A stretch of DNA of 13,936 nt. It comes from HGM11368 sp051883395. GTDB lineage: Bacteria; Bacillota; Clostridia; Christensenellales; UBA3700. The stretch lies in contig JBJETQ010000039.1 of assembly GCA_051883395.1 (NCBI GenBank), positions 1 to 13,936 of the forward strand, written 5' to 3'. Position numbers and translations under genes: made by a program. Numbering within the stretch: position 1 is the first letter of the stretch; every line of letters starts with the position of its first letter. This document shows positions 1 to 8,337 of this stretch, in pieces. Below the pieces are notes generated by a model that was given only the letters and a program-made list of their open reading frames with translations, did no database searches and was not told where the DNA came from.

Positions 1-1521
<1,521 letters not shown>

Positions 1522-1604
1522 GTAGGCAATTAGCCTATGGAAGGCCGTAATAATAGAAAAAAAGATACTATGCAGTTGTGAGTGTACAAGAGACACTTAA
1601 CCAT
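1522..1604 (+). other. 23S-5S internal transcribed spacer
   Basis: A spacer of about 83 bases joins the 23S and 5S genes. It contains no tRNA. One small hairpin is visible just after the 23S end (TAGGC 1523-1527 pairing with GCCTA 1533-1537), which could be part of an rRNA processing signal, but this is inference. Confidence 0.7.
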
Positions 1605-1720
1605 TCCGGTGGTAATGGCGAGAGGGATCCACCTGTTCTCATTCCGAACACAGAAGTTAAGCCTCTCAGCGCTGATGGTACTTGGTTGGACACGACCTGG
1701 GAGAGTAGGACGCTGCCGGA
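1605..1720 (+). rRNA. rrf: 5S ribosomal RNA
   Basis: A complete 5S rRNA of about 116 nt. The 5' end TCCGGTGGT pairs with the 3' end GCTGCCGGA to form helix I. The internal landmarks CCACCTGTTCTCATTCCGAA, CACAGAAGTTAAGC and GGGAGAGTAGGACGCTGCC are typical of Firmicutes 5S. It follows the 23S gene with only a short spacer, so it is the last gene of the rRNA operon. The ends are set from the helix and may be off by one or two bases. Confidence 0.97.
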
Positions 1721-1730
1721 TCCAGAATAA

Positions 1731-1757
1731 GACAAGCAAAACGCTTGTCTTTTTTTT
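1731..1757 (+). terminator. Rho-independent terminator of the rRNA operon
   Basis: GACAAGC (1731-1737) and GCTTGTC (1743-1749) form a 7-bp perfect stem with a 5-base loop, followed directly by a run of eight T (1750-1757). It starts about 10 bases after the 5S gene, the expected place for the end of an rRNA operon. Confidence 0.92.
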
Positions 1758-2018
1758 GCTTTTAGATAACTTACTACGCAATCTTATGCGAAGAAGTTTT
1801 GAAAGCATGACTACATTGGACTAAACTCATAGTAGATAGACGTAGTTAAAAGCAAGAGTGTGAAATATAAAACGTTGCTCAAAGATTTTAAATAGCCGAA
1901 CTTATGCCGCATATTTGCTTAGTTAAACGTTTTAAGTTGAAAGATAAAAATCGTGTTGAAAACTCGATACATATAAGTATTTTTAGAAAACCGATAAAGT
2001 CAATTTTATTTTGCTGCG
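1758..2018. other. Intergenic stretch without recognisable content
   Basis: About 260 bp of AT-rich DNA separates the rRNA terminator from the promoter of the next gene. I see no open frame with a ribosome binding site, no tRNA, no convincing long hairpin and no repeat. An 8-bp palindrome AAACGTTT lies near 1923-1931 but has no obvious role. Confidence 0.5.
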
Positions 2019-2048
2019 TTGACAATTTTTAATCAACTGTGATATAAC
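2019..2048 (+). promoter_or_regulatory. Sigma-A type promoter for the lipoprotein hydrolase
   Basis: A perfect -35 box TTGACA (2019-2024) is followed after 18 bases by TATAAC (2043-2048), a 5 of 6 match to the -10 box. A short inverted repeat, GTTGA (2018-2022) and TCAAC (2033-2037), straddles the -35 box and could be an operator half-site pair, but with 5-bp arms this is weak. The predicted start of transcription lies just before the AGGAG at 2061-2065, so the leader would be short. Confidence 0.65.
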
Positions 2049-2074
2049 ATAGAAAAAGATAGGAGTATGAATTG

Positions 2075-2950
2075 ATGTGTAAAATTGATAATAACATTTA
2101 TTCAGCAACGGCAATAGCATTGATATTTATGCTCCTATTCTGCATTGCTGTTTCTTTTATCGGTTGCAGTAATGAAGAAGAAACGTCGATATTCGAGTAT
2201 AGCGTCAGCGAGCTGAGCGTCAGGAAGAAAGACGTTGATATTTATGGTAAATTATACTTGCCTGATTATGTTAGTAACGACAAACCGCTTGTTATTTTAG
2301 CTCATAGCGCCAATCTTACTTCCGATTCTTTGGAAAGCTACGCCATAGGCTTTGCCAAAAGGGGATACGTTGCTTATGCGTTTGATTTTTGTGGCGGTAG
2401 CAGCCAAAGCAGAAGCGGCGGAAGCGTTGATGATATGACGGTTTTCAGCGAATGCGACGATTTACATGCTGTAATTGATTTTTTGGTGCAACTGGAATAC
2501 GTAGATATAAACAAAGTATATTTGTTTGGGACTAGCATGGGCGGATTGGTGTGTGCATTGACTGCCGAAACGGTTGATAACGTCCAAGGTCAGATATTGT
2601 TGTATCCGGCATTCAATATACCTGAATTGGTATCAAAATATTCGGGATATATTGGCGGTAGCTTAATGGGCGGCTATGGCAAAGCGTTTTGCGATAGTCT
2701 TCAAGATTACGACGTCTACGAGCATATAGGTAATTTTGACGGCAACGTATTGATAATTCACGGTTCAAAAGACTTTATCGTCAATTCTTCGTATTCTCAA
2801 CGTGCCTATGACAGATATGCCCGTTGCACGTTGAAAATTATTGAAAATGCGGGACACGGTTTCAATACTGACAACTATTCTATCGGTGGTGATTACGACG
2901 ACGAAGTATGGCAGTTTATTGACGAATATTTTACCATAGAAAACGATTGA
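2075..2950 (+). CDS. Lipoprotein alpha/beta hydrolase (esterase-like)
   Basis: The 291-residue protein is a probable surface lipoprotein with a serine hydrolase fold. Residues 11-30 form a hydrophobic signal segment ending in the lipobox FIGC, with Cys31 as the expected lipidated residue. The mature part has an oxyanion-type HSANLTSD segment (77-84), the nucleophile elbow GTSMGG (Ser154), an acidic residue in HGSKD (Asp233) and a catalytic His in NAGHGF (His261). This order matches alpha/beta hydrolases of the serine aminopeptidase/dienelactone hydrolase type, and the middle region resembles cinnamoyl or feruloyl esterases. The substrate is unknown; ester cleavage on plant-derived or acylated carbohydrates is only a guess. 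AGGAG (2061-2065) is 9 bases from ATG 2075 and 6 bases from an in-frame TTG at 2072, so the start could be one codon earlier. It has its own promoter and is probably monocistronic, although no terminator is visible before the next gene. Confidence 0.85.
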   Translation: MCKIDNNIYSATAIALIFMLLFCIAVSFIGCSNEEETSIFEYSVSELSVRKKDVDIYGKLYLPDYVSNDKPLVILAHSANLTSDSLESYAIGFAKRGYVAYAFDFCGGSSQSRSGGSVDDMTVFSECDDLHAVIDFLVQLEYVDINKVYLFGTSMGGLVCALTAETVDNVQGQILLYPAFNIPELVSKYSGYIGGSLMGGYGKAFCDSLQDYDVYEHIGNFDGNVLIIHGSKDFIVNSSYSQRAYDRYARCTLKIIENAGHGFNTDNYSIGGDYDDEVWQFIDEYFTIEND

Positions 2951-2975
2951 CGTAAGTTTATTTTTTATCGGGCTA

Positions 2976-3004
2976 TTTACTTTATAATTTTATTATGATA
3001 TAAT
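2976..3004 (+). promoter_or_regulatory. Extended -10 promoter of the two-component operon
   Basis: TGATATAAT (2996-3004) is a perfect extended -10 element. A weaker -35, TTTACT (2976-2981), lies 17 bases upstream of the hexamer. The -10 hexamer is also the left half of a 12-bp AT palindrome TATAATATTATA (2999-3010). The leader to the response regulator would be about 20 bases. I do not see clear PhoP-box direct repeats. Confidence 0.7.
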
Positions 3005-3031
3005 ATTATAAGTGAATTGAGGTGTAGAACA

Positions 3032-3730
3032 ATGCAATACAATATTTTTATTGTTGAGGACGACAAAAGCATAAGAGATATGTACGAAATTGCCTTTTCG
3101 CAAGAAGAGTTTAATATCTCTACTTTTATTACGGCAGAAACTATGTTTGACAGCCTTAATAAGTATAGTGCAGATTTGATAATACTTGATTTGATGCTTC
3201 CTGGTATGGACGGTCTGACGGCATTGAAAAAGATAAAAGAAGATGACAATACCAAGGAAATTCCGGTCATTATCGTTTCTGCGAAAGGAGACGAAGCTAT
3301 CAAGGTCAAGGGTCTCGATATGGGGGCTGACGATTATATTGAAAAGCCTTTTGGCATGTTTGAACTTGTTGCCAGAGTAAAGGCAAATCTCAGAAAGTTG
3401 GCTACAAAAGGCGAGAGCAAAATTTTGGCTTACAACGACATTGTTATCAACGACGACGAACATATAGTTACAGTTGCGGGACAACAGGTCAATCTTACGC
3501 TCAAAGAGTACAAACTCCTTCAACTTTTGATGCAAAATATCGACAAGGTCGTTGATAGAGAAACTATTTTGAGAAAAGTGTGGGATTATGAATATTTTGG
3601 AGAAACCCGCACGCTGGATATGCATATAAAATCACTTAGAAGCAAACTTGAAGAATTTACGCCAATCAAGTATATAGCCACCGTACGTGGCGTTGGCTAT
3701 AAGTTTTGCAAAGTGAATTATGAAAAATAA
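3032..3730 (+). CDS. OmpR/PhoB-family response regulator
   Basis: The 232-residue protein is a DNA-binding response regulator and the cognate partner of the kinase downstream. The receiver domain (about 1-120) shows the acidic pocket E9-D10-D11, the phosphoacceptor Asp53 in ILDLMLPGMDG, Ser83 in VSAKGD and Lys105 in EKPFG. The C-terminal winged helix (about 132-230) has the OmpR-type pattern NLTLKEYKLL, RETILRKVWDY, TRTLDMHIKSLRSKL and the final hairpin YIATVRGVGYKF. Length is typical for the family. The frame opens earlier at a TTG (3017), but that codon overlaps the ribosome binding site GAGGTG (3019-3024), which sits 7 bases before ATG 3032, so the later start is chosen. The gene overlaps the kinase by 11 bp. 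PhoP of PhoPR is the nearest familiar relative, but the signal and regulon cannot be read here. Confidence 0.96.
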   Translation: MQYNIFIVEDDKSIRDMYEIAFSQEEFNISTFITAETMFDSLNKYSADLIILDLMLPGMDGLTALKKIKEDDNTKEIPVIIVSAKGDEAIKVKGLDMGADDYIEKPFGMFELVARVKANLRKLATKGESKILAYNDIVINDDEHIVTVAGQQVNLTLKEYKLLQLLMQNIDKVVDRETILRKVWDYEYFGETRTLDMHIKSLRSKLEEFTPIKYIATVRGVGYKFCKVNYEK

Positions 3731-5477
3731 ACTCCTTCTCAAAATTGTTATTATTACCACTATTGCATTGCTGATTAGCACCGGCATCAGCATTAGCGTT
3801 TTGTATTTTATCAATCTTACAACCGTCAAGGACAATCTTAACAAGGCCTCCGACATTATAGTCAAAGATATATCCCAGATGACCGACATGCAACAGCTGA
3901 ACGAGTACGTTACGGATATAAATAGCCGTATAGTCGGGGTCTGTGTTGTTGACGGTTCCGATAGAGTTGTTATCGATACGAGTGAAGAAAATATCTTTGC
4001 AGACGTTTCGCTGAAAACAAGACTTATAGAAAAAACCAGAGAAACAGGCAATTACACCTACGTTGTGCATCTGAGAAGTTTAAAAAAGACTGTCCTGATG
4101 AGATGTTCGCTCGTAGCCAATCCGGATATAGACCCATCAAAAGAATTGGTAGTGTTTACAACTACCGCATTTGCTTACAACAACAATACTATTCGTATTG
4201 TGTTTTTATTTGGAATTGCCGTTTTGTTAATCATTATTGTTGGTGCAAACATCACAATCAACTCTTTTCTTAAAGCAGCGATAGAGCCTATAAGCGAGAT
4301 TAACACTTCACTTAAAGATATTGTAGACGGTAACTATAAAAAAGCCAATATTATCAAATACGGCGATGAAGAAATCGACAATTTGTTTGGACAGATAGGT
4401 GAGATAAGCGACCAGATATCGACTTCGGTGAGTGAGTTGCGACAGGAACAATCTAAGTCAAGATTTTTGTTGAAGGCCGTGAGTCAGGGCGTAATGGCGA
4501 TAAGCAAAATGGGTACGGTAATGCTTACCAACGACGTTGCAAATGCGGTATTTGAACAAGACGATATGTCAGGCGCAAGCATAGAAGACTTTTTCAACGC
4601 AGAAACAGTTGCGGATATCAAACAGGCTATGTCGGACAAAGTCGATATACAAAAATATATGGAAAGAAACGGTAAGATGTATCTTGTCAACGCTATTCCT
4701 TTTGACGACGAAAGCGACGTGGAATTTGGCAATATCAAGATGATTCTTATTTTCAATGACGTTACACAAGGCTATAATACCGAGAAGATAAGAAGTGAGT
4801 TTTTTGCCAATGCGTCCCACGAACTTAAAACGCCGCTTACAGCCATAGCAGGATATTCTGAGATTCTGCAAATGCACAGCGACGCTAAAACAATTGATAA
4901 GTGTGCTAACGAAATCAATAAAAATGCACAGAAGATGAGAGAACTTATCAACGACATGCTCAAACTCAGCCGATTGGAAGCGCAAAAGGACTTTGAAGAC
5001 GACAAGAGATTTGACTTGCTACAACTGTGTCAATGCGTTGCGCAAGAGCAAAGCGACGTAGCCGCCAACAAAAACGTCAGCATATCAGTAAGCGGAGAAA
5101 ATGCTTTTATTGACGGCAAAGAAAATATGATAAAAACCGTTGTTGAAAACTTGCTTAACAATGCTATAAAATATAATAAGGACGAAGGAAAGGTCGTTAT
5201 CGAAGTGCATGAGAAGGACAACGACGTAATATTGAGCGTAGCCGACAACGGAATAGGAATTGCAAAGGAACATCACGACAGACTCTTTGAACGTTTCTAC
5301 AAGGTTGACGTGGCAAGAACAAGGACGGAAGAATCGTCGACAGGACTTGGATTGGCTATCGTAAAACATATCGTGCAGATGCATAATGCCAAAATAAGCG
5401 TAGAAAGTGAACCTGGCGTTGGTACTAAGATGACAGTTGTATTCAAAAAGTCGATTGATAAAGATATTGATAAATGA
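3720..5477 (+). CDS. PhoR-like sensor histidine kinase with PAS domain
   Basis: The 585-residue membrane kinase should phosphorylate the regulator encoded just upstream. The layout is: first membrane helix about 8-31, extracytoplasmic sensor region about 32-155, second helix about 157-182, HAMP-like linker about 183-240, PAS-like domain about 247-350, HisKA with the phosphoacceptor His367 in ANASHELKTPLTAIAGYSEI, and HATPase_c with N-box NLLNNAIKY (477-485), G1 box DNGIG (509-513), F box ERFYK (524-528) and G2 box GLGLAIV (542-548). All catalytic motifs look intact. The H-box and the PAS-HisKA arrangement match PhoR of Firmicutes, so phosphate or envelope sensing is plausible, but the sensor region itself gives no clue. 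Its start codon lies inside the end of the regulator gene (11-bp overlap), consistent with translational coupling. A terminator follows about 60 bp downstream. Confidence 0.95.
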   Translation: MKNKLLLKIVIITTIALLISTGISISVLYFINLTTVKDNLNKASDIIVKDISQMTDMQQLNEYVTDINSRIVGVCVVDGSDRVVIDTSEENIFADVSLKTRLIEKTRETGNYTYVVHLRSLKKTVLMRCSLVANPDIDPSKELVVFTTTAFAYNNNTIRIVFLFGIAVLLIIIVGANITINSFLKAAIEPISEINTSLKDIVDGNYKKANIIKYGDEEIDNLFGQIGEISDQISTSVSELRQEQSKSRFLLKAVSQGVMAISKMGTVMLTNDVANAVFEQDDMSGASIEDFFNAETVADIKQAMSDKVDIQKYMERNGKMYLVNAIPFDDESDVEFGNIKMILIFNDVTQGYNTEKIRSEFFANASHELKTPLTAIAGYSEILQMHSDAKTIDKCANEINKNAQKMRELINDMLKLSRLEAQKDFEDDKRFDLLQLCQCVAQEQSDVAANKNVSISVSGENAFIDGKENMIKTVVENLLNNAIKYNKDEGKVVIEVHEKDNDVILSVADNGIGIAKEHHDRLFERFYKVDVARTRTEESSTGLGLAIVKHIVQMHNAKISVESEPGVGTKMTVVFKKSIDKDIDK

Positions 5478-5539
5478 TTCAGATTGTAGCTGGTGTATGT
5501 CATAATGTAGTAGCAAAAGAGTAGTCATATAATTACAAT

Positions 5540-5574
5540 AAAAAATAAGGAACGTAAAAGCTCCTTATTTTTTT
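5540..5574. terminator. Bidirectional terminator between convergent genes
   Basis: AAAAAATAAGGA (5540-5551) pairs with TCCTTATTTTTT (5562-5573) as a 12-bp stem with a 10-base loop. The stem ends in a T run on the plus strand and, because of the matching A run, in a T run on the minus strand as well. It lies between the sensor kinase and the convergent repeat-protein gene, and can serve both. Confidence 0.88.
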
Positions 5575-5597
5575 GTGTTTTTGTTTGAAATCTTATC

Positions 5598-7445
5598 TCA
5601 GACGGTAGCGTCTTCGATATAATTAATTTTGGCAGCTGCCGTACGCAGATATTCGCCGTCTTTTTGAGCGGCTTCCAAAGTTCTGTTTGGCATACCTGAG
5701 CCGAATAGCTTGTTGTCAGGAGTCATAAGTTTGTAAGTAAAATATCCGTTGGAATCTTTACCGTAAACTATGCTGCCTTGTTCGATTGCTTTACGCAAAG
5801 TTTCAATTTGCCTTGCCCTTGGTCTGATTTTGTAGCCTTCCGACACAAATAGCGTTACGCCTTGCTTGTCTTTGATGACAAAACGGAATGGCTTAACCAA
5901 TTCGCCTTCTATTTGTTCAACAACAAATTTGCCGAATTTAGGGTCGATTTTGTCTCCAAAGAGTTTGATTATCGTAACTGCTTTGTCATTGTTGACCATG
6001 GTAATAGGCGCAAAATTGGATATTGAGTTGGCAGGTGTTGCTTTTGCTTGAACCGATATCGCTTTTGCCTGACTTGCCTTTTTGGTCTTGGCATTGGTAG
6101 GCCTTGCAGCAGGAGCCTTGACAAGATTTGCTTTTTTTGCAACAGGTTCCTTTTTGGTAGTTGAAGGTTTGATGACAGGTACACTAGGCGCAAAATCTGC
6201 TTGAATCTTGTTGACAGGGGTAGGCTGTGCATCAGCCGCAACTTCCTGAACTTTGACGTTCTGTTCAGGAGCAGGTTCTTCTGCTTTTTCTTCAACAACA
6301 GGTTCAGGAGCAGGTTCTTCAACCTTTTCTTCAACAACAGGTTCAGTAGCAGGTTCTTCTGCTTTTTCTTCAACAACAGGTTCAGGAGCAGGTTCTTCTG
6401 CTTTTTCTTCAACAACAGGTTCAGGAGCAGGTTCTTCTGCTTTTTCTTCAACAACAGGTTCAGGAGCAGGTTCNNNNNNNNNNNNNNNNNNNNNNNNNNN
6501 NNNNNNNNNNNNNNNNNNNNNNNNNNNNNNNNNNNNNNNNNNNNNNNNNNNNNNNNNNNNNNNNNNNNNNNNNTCAGGAGCAGGTTCTTCAACCTTTTCT
6601 TCAACAACAGGTTCAGTAGCAGGTTCTTCAACCTTTTCTTCAACGACAGGCTCAGGAGCAGGTTCTTCAACCTTTTCTTCAACAACAGGCTCAGGAGCAG
6701 GTTCTTCAACCTTTTCTTCTACAACAGGCTCAGGAGCAGGTTCTTCAACCTTTTCTTCTACAACAGGCTCAGCAACAGGTTCTTCTGCTTTTTCTTCAAA
6801 CATTTCGTCAAGCACGTCATCCATATCCAGATCTTCAAAGTTTACTTCTTTTTCGTATCTGTCAGAAACAGGAACGATTATTTCTTCCTGCGGTTTTTCT
6901 TCACTTTCCTTATCTTCCTGGGTGTCGGTGTCTGCGGTTGGAGAAGTTTCTTCTTCTTTTTTATCTTCTTCTTTATCTTCCTGCACGTCTTCGCAGTTTT
7001 CATTTATAGTGGTCTCGTTAATTTCGATACCTGTCGTAACTGCTTCCGGTTGTGGCTTTTCACCAAACAGTTCTTCTTCAAGTTGAGCGATTGGAGTAGC
7101 GGCAGTTTCCGGATTAGGTATTTCTTTATTTTCTACGTAAGCAGGAACGGGATTTTTGAATTCCTTCTTTGACATACCGTACTTGATTTGTACGTCTTTG
7201 ACAATGTCGTCTGCATTGTTGAGTTCAGAATGTGAAACACGTTTTTTGCCCAAGACGCCGACGATGATTGCTCCTATGATAAAAATGCCGACAACCACAG
7301 CCACAAGCGCCCACAAAGGAATGGTCAAAGGGCCGATGCTGATATCTCCCATGAGAATTGTCTTGATAATCTCGATGAAATCGTTGTTAGATTCCGATTC
7401 AGCGGCTGTTTTTGCAACTGTGCTGGATAATACGTCAGAAAACAT
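5598..7445 (-). CDS. Membrane-anchored tandem-repeat protein with C-terminal YegP/DUF1508-like region (assembly gap inside)
   Basis: I do not recognise a named gene. The frame codes for 615 residues, 34 of them undetermined because of the 100-N gap. After a short acidic N-terminus there is one membrane helix (about 43-65) followed by GKKR, so by the positive-inside rule the long remainder should face the cytoplasm. Residues about 70-220 are acidic and probably disordered. At least ten copies of a 13-residue unit (EPAPEPVVEEKVE and variants) span about 222-395. A Lys/Ala/Pro-rich linker follows. The last 110 residues contain two similar halves, FRFVIKDKQGVTLFVSEGY (about 519-537) and YFTYKLMTPDNKLFGSG (about 568-584). 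Each is followed by a helical stretch, as in the duplicated YegP/DUF1508 fold. The function of that fold is not established. CTCCC (7453-7457, read as GGGAG) lies 7 bases upstream of the start. The frame is open and in phase on both sides of the gap. Confidence 0.8.
   Translation of the reverse strand: MFSDVLSSTVAKTAAESESNNDFIEIIKTILMGDISIGPLTIPLWALVAVVVGIFIIGAIIVGVLGKKRVSHSELNNADDIVKDVQIKYGMSKKEFKNPVPAYVENKEIPNPETAATPIAQLEEELFGEKPQPEAVTTGIEINETTINENCEDVQEDKEEDKKEEETSPTADTDTQEDKESEEKPQEEIIVPVSDRYEKEVNFEDLDMDDVLDEMFEEKAEEPVAEPVVEEKVEEPAPEPVVEEKVEEPAPEPVVEEKVEEPAPEPVVEEKVEEPATEPVVEEKVEEPAPXXXXXXXXXXXXXXXXXXXXXXXXXXXXXXXXXXEPAPEPVVEEKAEEPAPEPVVEEKAEEPAPEPVVEEKAEEPATEPVVEEKVEEPAPEPVVEEKAEEPAPEQNVKVQEVAADAQPTPVNKIQADFAPSVPVIKPSTTKKEPVAKKANLVKAPAARPTNAKTKKASQAKAISVQAKATPANSISNFAPITMVNNDKAVTIIKLFGDKIDPKFGKFVVEQIEGELVKPFRFVIKDKQGVTLFVSEGYKIRPRARQIETLRKAIEQGSIVYGKDSNGYFTYKLMTPDNKLFGSGMPNRTLEAAQKDGEYLRTAAAKINYIEDATV
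6264..6782 (-). repeat. 39-bp tandem repeat encoding a 13-residue Pro/Glu/Val unit
   Basis: Five full units plus 14 bases lie at 6574-6782 and five full units plus 15 bases at 6264-6473, with the gap between. The encoded unit is E-P-(A/V)-(P/A/T)-E-P-V-V-E-E-K-(V/A)-E. All five full units on the N-terminal side have KVE. Four of the five on the C-terminal side have KAE. The three units at 6357-6395, 6396-6434 and 6435-6473 are identical base for base, which points to recent amplification next to the gap. Confidence 0.95.
6474..6573. other. Assembly gap of exactly 100 N
   Basis: One hundred undetermined bases lie inside the 39-bp repeat array, the usual placeholder for a join of unknown size. 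From the repeat phase on each side, an uninterrupted array would need 25+39k bases here (25, 64, 103, 142 and so on), so 100 is not the true length. The reading frame survives only because 100 and 25+39k leave the same remainder on division by three. Confidence 0.97.
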
Positions 7446-7473
7446 AAGTTTACTCCCAATATTTAATATTATT

Positions 7474-7502
7474 ATTTTAGCACAAGAAATATTATTTGTA
7501 AA
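7474..7502 (-). promoter_or_regulatory. Extended -10 promoter for the repeat-protein gene
   Basis: Read on the minus strand, TTTACA (7497-7502) is a 5 of 6 match to the -35 box. It is followed after 17 bases by TAAAAT (7474-7479), preceded by TGC (7480-7482), which gives an extended -10. The predicted start is about 20 bases from the GGGAG ribosome binding site. Confidence 0.72.
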
Positions 7503-7536
7503 TATATAAAAAAATTAAAATATGCAAAAAATCGCC

Positions 7537-7550
7537 AAATGTTGACATTT
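7537..7550. promoter_or_regulatory. Palindrome on the -35 box of the ZIP promoter (candidate operator 1)
   Basis: AAATGT-TG-ACATTT is a perfect 6+2+6 palindrome that covers the TTGACA -35 box (7542-7547). It shares the core TGTTGACA with a second palindrome 61 bp downstream. A regulator bound here would block RNA polymerase. Which protein binds is not known. Confidence 0.5.
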
Positions 7551-7570
7551 AGCAAGAATATGGATAAATT
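7542..7570 (+). promoter_or_regulatory. Promoter of the ZIP-ywlC-ywlE transcript
   Basis: A perfect -35 TTGACA (7542-7547) is followed after 17 bases by TAAATT (7565-7570), a 4 of 6 match to the -10 box. The position argues against the upstream ATG at 7539 as the true start of the transporter gene, because that codon would lie before the promoter. Confidence 0.6.
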
Positions 7571-7598
7571 TTGTTATTTTTGGTCCTTTCTATTGCAT

Positions 7599-7610
7599 AT
7601 TGTTGACAAT
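7599..7610. promoter_or_regulatory. Second TGTTGACA palindrome in the leader (candidate operator 2)
   Basis: ATTGT-TG-ACAAT is a 5+2+5 palindrome ending directly before the GAGG ribosome binding site (7611-7614) of the transporter gene. It has the same centre, TGTTGACA, as the palindrome on the -35 box. The repeated motif at two places in one control region makes a regulator site likely; whether the ligand is a metal is inference. Confidence 0.45.
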
Positions 7611-7625
7611 GAGGTTAAAATATAT

Positions 7626-8336
7626 ATGGTAAATTCTATAATTCTCGCATTGGCAAGTGGGGTAGCGGCAACATTTGCAGGCATACTGTTTGCTCTGTTG
7701 ATAAAGATACAAGACGAGACGCAGACGTCGTTGGTTCTGAGTTTTTCGGCGGGATTTATGTTGGCAATGGTGGTATTCGATATGCTGCCGTGTGCCGTTG
7801 AAGAATCGAACTTGTCGGTTGTTGGCATCACGCTCGTTTTATCTACAATCATTATTGCGTTTGTCGGGGCGATAATAGATAAAAAGATTGGCAAAAGTTC
7901 TGACAGTCCCAATTACAGCACAGGCATCATTATTTTGTTGGCGATGTCTTTGCACGATTTGCCCGAAGGTATTGCTTTGGGAGCGTTGGAGATGCTGGAA
8001 ATGAGCGCAGCATTTACTATATTGCTTGCGTCGCACAATATGATAGAAGGCGTTGCGATAGGTGCAACGTTGCGTGCCAGTAAATTCAAAAATAAAGGCG
8101 TTATCATCAGCGGATTGCTGGCAGGCACTCCGACTGTGATTGGAGCGATAGTGGGGTATGCGGTGTCGGGCATATCCAAGACGTTTTTGTCCATAGGGCT
8201 TGCTTTGGCATCGGGAGCTATGCTATACGTCGTATTCAAAGAATTGCTTGCCGACGTGTATCGTCAGAATGCAAAGGCGTGGATTGGCGTTGCTTCGGGT
8301 ACGATTATAGGAATGATAACGGTATTTGTGGTATAA
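7626..8336 (+). CDS. ZIP-family divalent metal transporter
   Basis: The 236-residue membrane protein belongs to the ZIP family, which moves zinc and sometimes iron or manganese into the cytoplasm. It has about eight hydrophobic segments. The metal-binding motifs are H-D-L-P-E-G (110-115) in the fourth helix and H-N-M-I-E-G (137-142) in the fifth. The final part has the family signature ASGAMLYVVFKELL (195-208) with Glu206. The longer frame beginning at 7539 is rejected: it would start before the promoter and lacks a ribosome binding site, whereas ATG 7626 has GAGG 11 bases ahead and begins directly with the first membrane helix, as family members do. The stop codon is one base before the next gene's ATG. 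In Bacillus subtilis the neighbouring ywlD, a manganese exporter, lies in this cluster; here an importer-type family stands in front of it. Confidence 0.93.
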   Translation: MVNSIILALASGVAATFAGILFALLIKIQDETQTSLVLSFSAGFMLAMVVFDMLPCAVEESNLSVVGITLVLSTIIIAFVGAIIDKKIGKSSDSPNYSTGIIILLAMSLHDLPEGIALGALEMLEMSAAFTILLASHNMIEGVAIGATLRASKFKNKGVIISGLLAGTPTVIGAIVGYAVSGISKTFLSIGLALASGAMLYVVFKELLADVYRQNAKAWIGVASGTIIGMITVFVV

Positions 8337-8337
8337 A

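Noticed and set aside
1522..1604. tRNA in the 23S-5S spacer
   Set aside because: The spacer is too short to hold more than one tRNA, and no T-loop or CCA-like end is visible.
2951..3010. PhoP-box direct repeats upstream of the two-component genes
   Set aside because: There are T/A-rich hexamers near 2976-2996, but they do not form evenly spaced TTNACA-like repeats, and AT-rich promoter DNA gives such partial matches easily.
6201..7172. Long plus-strand frames across the repeat region, rich in Phe/Asn/Arg or Ser/Gly/Thr
   Set aside because: They are mirror images of the 39-bp repeat in other frames. A repeat whose unit is a multiple of three stays open in any frame that has no stop in the unit. 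Only the minus-strand frame has a start with ribosome binding site, a membrane helix and a recognisable C-terminal domain.
7539..7625. N-terminal extension of the ZIP transporter from ATG 7539
   Set aside because: That codon has no ribosome binding site and lies upstream of the likely promoter. The extension MLTFSKNMDK and following residues do not resemble the family, and ATG 7626 gives the normal N-terminus.
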